NCBI GenBank assembly: GCA_963281155.1
Contig: CAUJLY010000003.1
Location: 6,758,001 to 6,822,000 of the forward strand
Source of the DNA: Rhabditophanes sp. KR3021
Taxonomy: Eukaryota; Nematoda; Chromadorea; Rhabditida; Alloionematidae
Direction: 5' to 3'
DNA: 64,000 nt
In this document: piece after piece, positions 12,201 through 23,754 of the stretch
How positions within the stretch are numbered: position 1 is the first letter of the stretch
Layout of the letters: each line of letters opens with the position of its first letter
Made by a program: the position numbers and the translations under genes
The notes under the pieces: model-generated
Told to the model about the DNA's origin: nothing
What the model saw: the letters and a program-made list of their open reading frames with translations, nothing else
Database searches by the model: none

Positions 12201-13059
12201 TTTTATTGTGTTGTAGATATGGAAAGATTAGGTTTGACTTTTTAAAGGAGTCTACAGCTTTTTTTGTTCATTTGTTTTTATATTCATTTCATTTAGTTGC
12301 AGTCCATGTCTTATGCTTCATTACATTTTTGCTACAAAATGCACTTATGATCAGATTAACTGCCATCGACAAGTATAATAAACTCCAAACAATACCAAGG
12401 ATCCTCTCATTCGTTTTCCCCTAAATTAAACTTAATGTACCAGTACTGCACTCACTTAAAAAACCAAGATCATATTCATGATCCCTTTCTTTCATGCACC
12501 CATACATAAATAAGACTATAATAACCATTTTAAAATGGTGTGGTGATGTCAATGAATTTAGATTAATGTGGCCCTGTCCAAAATGTCGTTTTATTCCCCA
12601 TCATTTGTATTGTAAATTTAACTGTATTTTTGATGAATTCGATTGATGATGGACTTTTTCGCATAAATTTATAAACATTTACTTATATAAGGAGGGAGGT
12701 TGGGTGATATGTGGGTTGAGATCTAGGCCTGCGCGCATGGCTTGTACAGTCCAAAGCATATACGCTTTTGTTATCGGCATGTCCATGTAGTACTGTTTGG
12801 GGTTAGTTTGTCTTTGCCAAAAAAACAGAGGCTTGCTTTTTTGTGGTTGTGTGGTAGGGTTAGTTTATTATTATGCGTGTATAAATATATCATTGATGAT
12901 GTCTATTAACAATGCCATTCAGATGTGTTGTAAAATCCCTGAATAGATGTAAATTCGATACCTTTAAATCATTTTAAAATGCTGTGTGTGATTGTTCAGT
13001 CATTTGCCATCAAATTAAACAATAATTACTTTATTTTAATTTCAGTTGCTTATTTAACT
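6281..13059. other. Gene-poor 6.8-kb intergenic region upstream of the bHLH pair
   Basis: No ORF here reads as a recognisable protein and no RNA gene stands out. The stretch is AT-rich with many short T-runs. A possible isolated coding exon lies at 9574-9613 (MMPDDFFFGTAS followed by a GTAGGT donor); I could not join it to anything. A TTATATAAGG box is near 12683, and GTCTATTAACAATGCCATTC at 12901 is echoed upstream of the second bHLH gene. The first bHLH start follows an acceptor (ATTTTAATTTCAG ending at 13045), so a 5' UTR exon or trans-splicing is likely. Long upstream space suits a developmental regulator. Confidence 0.5.
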
Positions 13060-14118
13060 ATGTCAAATATTCCTACCTCTTCTGCCGAAAGCATTGCTAG
13101 AGACTTTTCTCACGCAAATATGCCCTTGCCTGGCATAAATGCCGCTCCTTTAACAGCTATACCTGGTCATTACCCTTATCAACGTTATGACCAACTTGGA
13201 ATGAATGTACCTCAAAATATATCTAACATCGACCATTATAATTGGGCTCATCAACCATCGTTTCCCGATTACCGTAATATTCCACAACATGTACAAGGAA
13301 ATATGTTTTCAAGCCATTTGATGCCGCTACCAACACCTCCAACTTATCTCCCCCAAGAGGAAGGTGATGGTGTCGAGTTAAGGAACTTGTATAATAGTGA
13401 AAATGCATCAAATTATATTCCTCCAATACAAGGAACAAATAATTACAATGATGGAGCTTTTTACAACTACCATGATAAAACTGCTTTGAATGGAGGTGAG
13501 GTCAATCACCGTCCCATCGTTGCCCCAAATACTTATGTTTTGCCTGGAACAGTTGGTACTGAACCATTGCCTTTCAATCATAGTCCTATTAATCCACCTC
13601 ATAGTGGATATTACAATCGGGAATTAGATGGCTATAGAATAGCTCCAATTGTGCCAACTTCCGACAATGATTTAAGTTATAATTCACAAAATGGGGCATC
13701 TTATGGTACTTTTGCCAATCAAAACGTTTCTCCTACCTCCTCAGGAGGCAATACTGGTTTAAGAAAAAGTTCCTCAACTGCCCCGAATTCAGTAAAAGCG
13801 AGCAAACGTCAAAAAAGCGAAATTAATTCGGAAGAGGAAGATAACAACTCGGGAGATGGGAAAGACAGTGACCGTAGAACAGCCAACAATGCTCGTGAAC
13901 GAATCCGCGTCAGCGACATCAACGGCGCCTACAAACAATTAGAAAAGGTATGCGTCTCCCAATCTGACTCCTCGGCCCAAAAAACCCAAACCAAACTCGG
14001 AATCCTGTACCTTGCCCGTGACCGAATCCAGGAACTCGAAGACAAAATCAGAGCCAGAAACCTGGACCCAATGGCAGCTGTGATGGTTCTCCAGCAAACA
14101 GATAGAATGATGTTTTAA
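13060..14118 (+). CDS. E-protein bHLH transcription factor, copy 1 (HLH-2/Daughterless-like, diverged)
   Basis: E proteins dimerise with tissue-specific bHLH partners and bind E-boxes (CANNTG). I take the ATG at 13060, 15 bases after a splice acceptor; an upstream in-frame ATG at 12979 lies in the presumed intron. The product is 352 residues without an internal intron. The first 265 residues are Pro/Asn/Tyr/Ser-rich and probably disordered. The bHLH spans about residues 270-335: [20 protein letters not shown], then the loop and KTQTKLGILYLARDRIQELE, followed by an E-protein-type tail (DKIRARNLDPMAAVM). Compared with the neighbouring copy and with Daughterless, the basic-region RVRD reads RVSD and the helix 1 FKEL reads YKQL. 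The Glu and first two Arg of NARER are kept. It is adjacent to and co-directional with a second copy, so a tandem duplicate. Confidence 0.88.
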   Translation: MSNIPTSSAESIARDFSHANMPLPGINAAPLTAIPGHYPYQRYDQLGMNVPQNISNIDHYNWAHQPSFPDYRNIPQHVQGNMFSSHLMPLPTPPTYLPQEEGDGVELRNLYNSENASNYIPPIQGTNNYNDGAFYNYHDKTALNGGEVNHRPIVAPNTYVLPGTVGTEPLPFNHSPINPPHSGYYNRELDGYRIAPIVPTSDNDLSYNSQNGASYGTFANQNVSPTSSGGNTGLRKSSSTAPNSVKASKRQKSEINSEEEDNNSGDGKDSDRRTANNARERIRVSDINGAYKQLEKVCVSQSDSSAQKTQTKLGILYLARDRIQELEDKIRARNLDPMAAVMVLQQTDRMMF

Positions 14119-15999
<1,881 letters not shown>

Positions 16000-17862
16000 T
16001 TGGCATAGATTTGGTTACATTAATTATGGTCTATAATATCCTTGTTTGATAGAAATTTAATTGTCTCCTTTTTTGATATGATGATAATCATTATATTAAC
16101 TATTTTTTGTTATTGGTACCCAATATATTGTGTGTGTCTAATTAAATTCACTTTTTGGCTTTCGTTCTCTTTTATCGGATCTTTATTAGGTGGTGGTGTG
16201 TTTGAATAAAAAAGAAAATAATTTAAATTTGTTTATTTGGAAAAGAAGTGGATAGATAGTTTATTATAAACTATTATAATTTAAGGGTTTGGGAGAGGAG
16301 TGAGTTTGGACTTTGAGGAGATAAAGTGAGTTTAATTGGCATTACTTGACCTTTTTGTGGGAGAGGGTATTATTAAAGGGCCAGACTTTTAAATGGTTTG
16401 AGTTAATTCAAGTTGCGGATTAGTTGAATGCCAGGCCGGAACCGGGTCAGTGTAAAGATGCTTTTTTATTACTGTTTCAACTAAATTTACAATTTTTTCT
16501 CTCCCACATCGCTCTACCGGGGGCTTACCTAGACTCAGAATGACCGTTCTTCCTCTCTTTACCCATATAAACACTTTCTACCCTTACATAATCGGGTGTT
16601 CCTTTGGTAAGCCCCTTGACGTGGAGCAATCTTTGAAGTATGCCATTACAAACTGGCTCAAACAATTTGATCGAACAAATAATTTAAGAGGTTGTTGTGA
16701 GGCAACTCTTGGAAAATTCTAAGTTTTTTGACTTTTGGCATCCGAAGGTCTTCCTTTTTTTAAAACTCGGGATATGTTCATACTTTGTATATAGCTCCAT
16801 AGAATAATATATACTTTTTTCACGAAATCTTTTAATATTTATGACTTTCTACAAGTCAGAAAACAAGATATCTTCTTTTTGGATAAAATAAATAGTCTTC
16901 CGGCCAAGAACATTCTCAAGAAAATAATGCAATTGGAATCCAACATGAAAATAAATTGGATAATGGACGAGTCCACATTTTTAACTAGGATCACTTCAGT
17001 GTTAGCTAAAGAAGGCTGTTTGAACGGAAATATTAATAAGTTCGAAACCAAACTTACCTCTTATAGCTATTTTAAAAAACATTTTTAATGAAACTGACTA
17101 AGTAGAAACATTTATAAAATTGACGTACAAATTATAGATATTTAAATTGATGTAAAATAATAAATCCTTAATTGTCTACTGTTTTTACTTTTATATGTAT
17201 GCAATTATTATTTTTTCAAAAAATGAATATACACAAATAGAAGAAATGTTATTTTATGTTGTAAGACATTTTTTACATTTCTGCCAGAAAAGTGAAAATA
17301 GCGACTGTAAATTCTCTCTGTGTATTTCCGTGTCATCAACGTTGAACACAAACAAATAACAGTTAATTGCAATTTTCAAAACTATGATTATGCTTTTGAT
17401 AACTATATTATTTATGTATCTATTTTAAAATTCACTGTTACTAAGATTACTTTTTAAAATGAATTAGAGACAATTAAATAGTTTGGTTATCTACTCTTTT
17501 AACATAATTTCTCCTTGAATTTTGAAGGTGACATTTTCTAAAACAATTAACTGATGTCAAATGTAACTTAATAGCTCTTTTAGTCAATTTCAAAACTAAC
17601 TCTCCCTATTTATCACCAATTGTTGATAAATTATAAATATTGTCTAACTTAGAGATCATCATTATATATTCTTTCTATTTATTACATTCATACTGTCATA
17701 CCCTTTCAAAATCAAAATTGATAATTAGTATTACTTTCCATTTGTAAAAAGCTTCAAGTATTCATTTCTCCAACATCCTCCCATGATCGCCCTGACATAA
17801 TTAGCTGTTTAGACTTCTGAACAAAATTGTTATTTGTGTTTAAGACCAACACGTAAATTACT
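16000..17862. other. Intergenic region with unplaced coding-like stretches
   Basis: No recognised gene. On the plus strand, 16540-16722 encodes 60 residues (contains PLDVEQSLKYAITNWLKQFD), and 16796-17088 is open and reads a basic, Ile/Lys/Asn-rich stretch (DKINSLPAKNILKKIMQLES). On the minus strand, 16389-16574 contains a possible 43-bp intron (GTAAGC...TTTAG) joining a short exon to ETVIKKHLYTDPVPAWHSTN. These overlap on opposite strands, so at most one can be right at 16500. A perfect 10-bp inverted repeat, GGGGCTTACC near 16520 and GGTAAGCCCC near 16607, lies in this segment. From 17100 to 17860 nothing is seen. Confidence 0.35.
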
Positions 17863-18830
17863 ATGTTAAGGTTGCCTAAACGGAGTATAATGATCCTAAA
17901 ATCAAGGCTGGCTAGTAAAGCAGTCAATAGTCCGGTATCTGTTGCTGATAAACTTCAAAATTGTGTGACAAACGCTCAGATGAGGTACGAGGATGTTATG
18001 GGTATGACTACGATCAAAAAGATTCAAGAAGATGTAATTCAGGTACGTTTAATTCTTTTTCAATTATTCAATTTAATAAATCCTTTTAGTGTGAAGAGAG
18101 ATTGAATGCGGCTCAAATAAAGAGGCAATCCTTACAACAGGGACTGACTGAACTTCGAAGGCAACTAAAAGAAATTGCTTTGAAGATGGAAAGAACCCCG
18201 AGAAGTGACGACGGCTATTTAAAATTAGTGACTTTAGAGCATGGTATTCTAAAGCAAGAAACACCACTAGAAGCTGAATTTGATCTTTCTGCTGAAGCTG
18301 AACGGTCAGCATTCCAGGAACTCTCAATCAAAGTTCGACATGCTCATGAAAAAGAAAGAGAGCGAATCGAAAAGACGAGGTTCTTTTCATTAGGTTGTGC
18401 TGTATTTGGAGCTGGAGTCACGATGTTGTCTTCTTTACTTAATGATATGCTGAAGAATAGAAGGTTTCATTTGGTCTATAATGACACAGTTGATTTAAAA
18501 GTAATGCTTAAGGAGGCTATTGCTGAGTTGAATGCTAAACAACTTGTGTTCGAAGAGGTAACTTTTAGTTTATTCTGAATGGTGTTTATTTTTATTTAGG
18601 CTGTGAAAGCAATTCAACAAGGAGATACTACAAAAATTGATCAATTAGTTGCAAGTTTGGGAAATCAACGTGGCCATGTTCAAACATTTTCGAACGATAA
18701 TCTTGATGGTATCAACCCGACTTCCGTTTCACCTTTACGAGCTTTGCTATCTACATACGGATATCCTGCCTTAGCCATAGGAACAACCTTAACATTAATA
18801 GGTCTAAATATATTTAATATGCGTTTTTAA
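17863..18830 (+). CDS. CCDC51/MITOK-like mitochondrial inner-membrane coiled-coil protein
   Basis: Human CCDC51 (MITOK) is reported as the pore-forming subunit of a mitochondrial ATP-sensitive potassium channel; the role here is by family resemblance. Exons are 17863-18042, 18090-18557 and 18600-18830, all phase 0, giving 292 residues. The first 35 residues are Arg/Lys/Ser-rich without acids (MLRLPKRSIMILKSRLASKA), as in a mitochondrial presequence. MRYEDVMGM starts a coiled coil, followed by the family block YLKLVTLEHGILKQE, then AERSAFQELSIKVRHAHEKE and RERIEKTRFFSLGCAVFGAG, which covers TM1. A second hydrophobic span (ALAIGTTLTLIGLNIFNMRF) closes the protein. The middle linker is shorter than in the human protein. 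The next gene on the same strand starts 190 bp downstream, close enough for an operon, but that is inference. Confidence 0.82.
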
Positions 18831-19020
18831 CAAGTTGATATGAATAAATATTCTAAAACTATTCGCTTCTTTTTTATATTCTTCCTAACTACATTATTAT
18901 ACACTTTGAAAGACAAACACAAACTCTTATAACGAATGGAAGATTTGTTACAATTGGAAAATAGTATCCACGATAATCCTCCCTACTCATCATCACCAAA
19001 TTATTAGGCAAAAAAGACAT

Positions 19021-20350
19021 ATGTCTCCTAATATCGAAAGAGAAACTATGGCATCTGGCGGTGAGGTTGAGAAGACCTTTTTATTTCAGACCAAATCATC
19101 TGCTGTTCCTCAGTCGGTTGTTGTTGTGTTAGGTACGTTTGAGGTTTGATTGTGTGTTTCAATGACTCATTTAGGTAATTCACGTACTGGAAAGTCTTCG
19201 TTAATTAAAGGGCTTACCAAACATGAACGGATTTGCGATTATGGAGCGGCTTTGGAGTTTGACTTTATGACGGTTCAGCAAGATTTTAGGGAATCCAGTT
19301 ACAGTTACAGGACAATGAGTGCTGCTACTGCCTTGAGCTTGCCGGATTCACTAAATTTACCGATTTATACTCTCGATGGAGATGATTGTTATTCTGAGGT
19401 GTTACAAACAGCTTTTATTCCTACTTTGAGTAAGACTGTTGTTATGCTTTGTGCAAGTTGGGAAGATCCTGAAAATATGTTGGGTGAACTCAAAAAATGG
19501 TACGCTGTGGTTTCCGATGCCTTTAAGACTCACTATTCAAAAGAGGACCTTGTCGAGGCACAGAAGATGCGTAAGTTAATCAAAGTGCCTTTATTGTTAC
19601 TAAGTGTTCCCTTTAGAATGTAGAATGTGGCAAGAATATGATGAGCCAAGAGAAGAGAATTTAGACAACGAAAAAGGACACGACGATGAGATAATTTTCG
19701 ATTTGCCAAATAATATTTTACTCGAAAATTGCGGATCATCAGTGATCGTGGTCTTAACCAAAGTCGACACTCAATCGGAATTATCTAATGAAAAGATGGA
19801 CAAAATCCAATATCAAATCAGGAAGTATTGTATGTCCATTGGAGCCGCTTTATTCTACACTTCAACCGGTGATAAAGAAAAGGAGCAGATTCAATATTTG
19901 GGGAAATACCTGGTTCACAGAGCCTACAATCTTCCATTCTTCCGTGTTCCAAATGTAACCGACCGAGATTCAGTACTCATTCCCGCAGGATGGGACGATG
20001 CAGCGAAGTTGGAGATTCTCGGAGAAACAATGTCAAATCCGGATGAACCGGTACAAAGTGGAAACGATTATCAAGCCAAAATGAAAACTAGAGAGCCTCC
20101 AATAGTTGAAGTGGAAGAAGAACAAGACTTTTTGAAAAGAATCGATGCCATCGAACCCCAGCAATCCAACAAAATAGCAAGAGGCACCATGGACCCTACC
20201 GAAAGTCAGCCACCCTCCAACAGCTTACTCGCATCCTTCTTCAACAACCTAATCAAGCAACCAAAAGACGAGAAAAGTAGTGCAATGACCAATGGTTTGA
20301 CAAATGGCTCAGTCAATGAAGCCCCACAACCACCGCCAGCTTGCTCATAA
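19021..20350 (+). CDS. dli-1: Cytoplasmic dynein light intermediate chain
   Basis: This dynein-1 subunit binds the heavy chain through a Ras-like fold and binds cargo adaptors through its C-terminal helix. Exons are 19021-19132, 19175-19570 and 19617-20350; introns are 42 and 46 bp; phases close to 413 residues plus stop. The P-loop GNSRTGKSS straddles the first junction. Further family blocks are IYTLDGDDCYSEVLQTAFIP, VVMLCASWEDPENM, VIVVLTKVDTQ and IGAALFYTSTGDKEKEQIQY, then LVHRAYNLPFF and LIPAGWDD. The C-terminal adaptor-binding helix region contains EEQDFLKRIDAIEPQQ and LLASFFNNLIKQP, then a low-complexity end. An alternative start at the in-frame ATG 27 bases on would remove only nine residues. 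The symbol is given as the Caenorhabditis orthologue name. Confidence 0.92.
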
Positions 20351-20504
20351 TAACATTCGCTCCTATCAAAGTCGTTGTGTGTATTGCTTATTTAATTATT
20401 CAAAGTTCGTCGAAATAATAAAATTTATTTAAACACATGGTTTATTTCCTTACAACAAAAATAATCATATCAAACACCTATTTATTGTCTTGTTCTAGTT
20501 CACT

Positions 20505-21324
20505 TTATTTTTGATCTTCTTTTTTGGCGCTTTCAATTACTTGGTAGCCAGCAGAAATGGATGCATCTTTGAATTTGGGGAAAGTTTCCCATGGAGAGTC
20601 TAAATCGAATTTTCGGAACTCTTGAGCCAGTTCAGTAGGTTCGTAGACGATTCTTTTGAGTTCAGGATCGTAACGTACTTCGGTGTAGCCGGTCAGAGGG
20701 AAGTCTTTGCGGAAGGGGTGGCCTTCAAAGCCGTAGTCTGTGAGGATTCTTCGCAAATCTGGGTGATTGTTGAACCAAACTCCGTACATATCGTACACTT
20801 CTCTCTCGTACCATTCAGCTCCTTTGAAAATTGAGACAATTGACTCGAGTGGGGCAATTTCATCGGTGTAAGTTCTGATTCTGATGCGAGCATTGAAGCG
20901 AGTAGATTGTAATTGGTAGATTACCTCGAATCTATTTTTTCTGGTTGGAACATCTGAGCCCGCAACAAAAGTCAAGTTTGTGAATTGAGCTGAGTGATGG
21001 CCCTTCAGGAATTGCATAACGGTTGTTACTCCTGATGGATGAATCAACAACTCCAATTCGTCTCCAGCAGCAAACTGAACTTGTTCAACGAACTTGGGAA
21101 TGCATTGAGCAATGTATCTTCCAAAGTTGGCTAGTTTCTCTTTTCTGGCCTCGTCAACTTTGTAGAATGATGGAGCTAAAGAATGGATACTCAAAGATTC
21201 AGAAGCAAAATAACTTACGAGTTGACTGGACTTCTTTTGGTGTCTCGGTTGTGTTAGATCGAACAGCACCAACTGCCCTCAAAGACTTAAGAGATCCAGC
21301 GGTCTTTAGAACGTTTTTAATCAT
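20505..21324 (-). CDS. NADH:ubiquinone oxidoreductase 30-kDa subunit, NDUFS3 (complex I)
   Basis: This is a core peripheral-arm subunit of respiratory complex I, in the mitochondrial matrix at the Q module. Exons are 21219-21324 and 20505-21175 with a 43-bp intron; the frame closes to 258 residues. The N-terminus ([20 protein letters not shown]) is basic and acid-free, a likely mitochondrial presequence. The family signature is complete: ERKVYDMYG-type motif as [40 protein letters not shown] and [20 protein letters not shown], with [15 protein letters not shown] after it. Length equals the usual animal protein. The in-frame frame running through the intron would lack the presequence, which supports the splice. 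Nothing odd is seen. Confidence 0.95.
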
Positions 21325-23754
21325 CCTAAAATAGCGTCAAAAAGTTTAAAAATTAAGGTTGATATTTTGTTGTTAATACACTCTCTTCCAAAAATGTTCT
21401 TGGTGAATGCTACTTTAACAAGATTGGTCTTTGAAAATTCGGGTCAAGACCTTGAAGGTGCCTAATTCTTGAATATAATATATTAAGCCACTAATTTTAC
21501 CGTTTGTTTTAAAGCTTATTAATGAGTGCCATTTGATAATTATAAATGTGGCTCATTAACTCTTCAGCAGGTGTCTATTTAAAAGTAATTGATCACTTCC
21601 TATGTTCTTTACATGCATAATTAAATGTTGGGCCAATTATTTTAAAAGACCAAGAGAGTCGTTGATAAAAAAACATGGCCTTGAAGTTGGTCAGCTATTA
21701 ACCCTACAACAACTGTATTTCGGTCTGCTCTTTCAATCAGTTTTTGTCTATTTAGATAGAATAGGGTATAACACTCCTCTCAGTCGATTATCATCATTAT
21801 TTTGTCAGATGACACTTTATAATACCACCTATTAGCACAAACTTTCTTTTATACTCCTCAACAAATCTAATTTTCATTTCGTGAACATAATTTGATTACT
21901 CATACCTATGCTTTTTTGCAAAAACAAATTAAACAAATAAGTATTTAGCATTATCAGAAAGACTCAATTTTGGAAGAAATTTTTGTTAGTGATGACGATT
22001 ATTGTATTGTCGGCCCTTCATAAATAAACATACAAACCCATTATATATATATTCATTTCATAATCATCAAACAAATGAATATTTCTAAGGATGTTTTGTA
22101 CTCTGATATTTATATATTTATGTGTTGTTTCGTTTGCGTTAGTAAAAAAGTTTCGATGATTGCGTTTATCTACGATTTAATAGAGAGTTCATTATACCTA
22201 GTTTGAGGGAATGTGATCTGAGGCCTTCGACTATTATTATTTATTATCACATAAATAAATATACGTACAATAAGTTGTCACTATTATTGAAATGGTGATA
22301 GTGTGTGGTTGAGTCGCCCTAATTATGAGATGCCTACAGTTAATCAGTGATTAAATTCAATGGCAGTAAAACTTTAGAACCTGTCATCCGTTTTGGGATT
22401 CATTCCAATATTTATAGAGCTTTCTTGTTTGCATGGTTATCATTTGATGAATTATGTTTACACTTCCAAAAAAGAACCCATTTTCACTAAAATATTACTC
22501 AACCTATTTTTAGTTTAGGATCACTTTTGACATGCACATCCTATTTTGTTCTAACAACACACAATTATAATCTTTTGACGAAGTGATATTTTACTTTTTA
22601 TAGCTGCAAAGGGTATCGTTTTTTATTAGTCACCAACTGATGTGTTTCCATCTCTATCCAAACTAATCATACTTTTGCGTTGTCGAATAATTTAATTTAA
22701 CAGTTGTCTAGAAGATAGTTTCCTTTGACATTATAGTTTGTTGGATGGTTTAAATTAATTTGGCAACAAACAAATTGATATTTTTTACGATTATTACTCA
22801 TTTTTGTTAATTGATTGGCAAAAAGAACAAACTAGAGCTTACACGTTTGGTTATTCATATTTATTACTAACTTACTCATATTCGTTGTTGTTTTATTCAT
22901 ACTTGTAATTATTTTTTTGATTCCACCCTTGCCCATCAACTCATTTACTCATGAGGACAACCCAGAATAAATTATTTTGTAAGAAAGAAAAGTACAGATG
23001 AATACAGTTCAATTTAATATACCACTAATCCCGACTAACGTACTTTCTCTTCTCATTTATTGATGTGGTTCAAGCATTATATCTTGTCACTACCATACAC
23101 CAAATAATACATAGCTTTGTTGTGTCACTTTTGACCAAAATGACTTGTAGTTTCCTTTTAAATCTATATATTTATTTGTATGCACACCAACACGGCACCC
23201 CAAACAAATTGATATCTACTACAATATATATATTCATAAACACAAAAGTAGTGCCAATTTATTTTGGTATGAACAGCTGATGATGAGTGTGGTACCCCTT
23301 GCCACCAGTCTAATTTTATACTTATCTTCATCACATTATTATTTATTAAAAGTTCTAAGTTTGGCTCAGTATATATTTGTTTCTTTGATCATTATTGTTT
23401 TGGTCCTCCCCACACTAATTTCTTGTAATTATAAGATACAAATTGTGGTTATAAAAGTTGATAAGCAATGTGTCAAATCAATTCTTAAACTGTCACAAAT
23501 TTTTTAAACTGACCATTCACGATTTTTCTATTTAACCATCAACATAGAGTAAGAATATTATTATACACATTTCTATTTGTCGCTTCTCATTTTTATAATA
23601 TCGTCAACATTTATTAATAGTAATAGATTGGAGCAAATGAATAAACATATTTATTTATTTTTGTCTAAGTATTTTTATACTTATTTATTGGCCACTTCAA
23701 ATAATATGCTTTTCTATTTTTATAGAAGTATTAGGAAGAAAGATATGACCAAAG
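21325..23754. other. Intergenic, 2.4 kb
   Basis: This lies between the divergent promoters of NDUFS3 (minus) and the CARMIL gene (plus). It is AT-rich, with only short chance frames of biased Leu/Ile/Phe/Tyr composition. I see no RNA gene, tandem repeat or recognisable coding sequence. Confidence 0.5.

Noticed and set aside
12720..12800. Possible hairpin near CTGCGCGCATGGCTTG
   Set aside because: Only short interrupted pairings (AAAGC with GCTTT); nothing like a miRNA precursor.
16400..16470. B-box-like CCGGTTCCGGCC on the minus strand
   Set aside because: No A-box or cloverleaf; the same bases sit in a coding-like frame.
19021..19132. DLIC start moved to the second in-frame ATG at 19048
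   Set aside because: The first ATG is open, in frame and close to the upstream gene end; the choice changes nine residues only.
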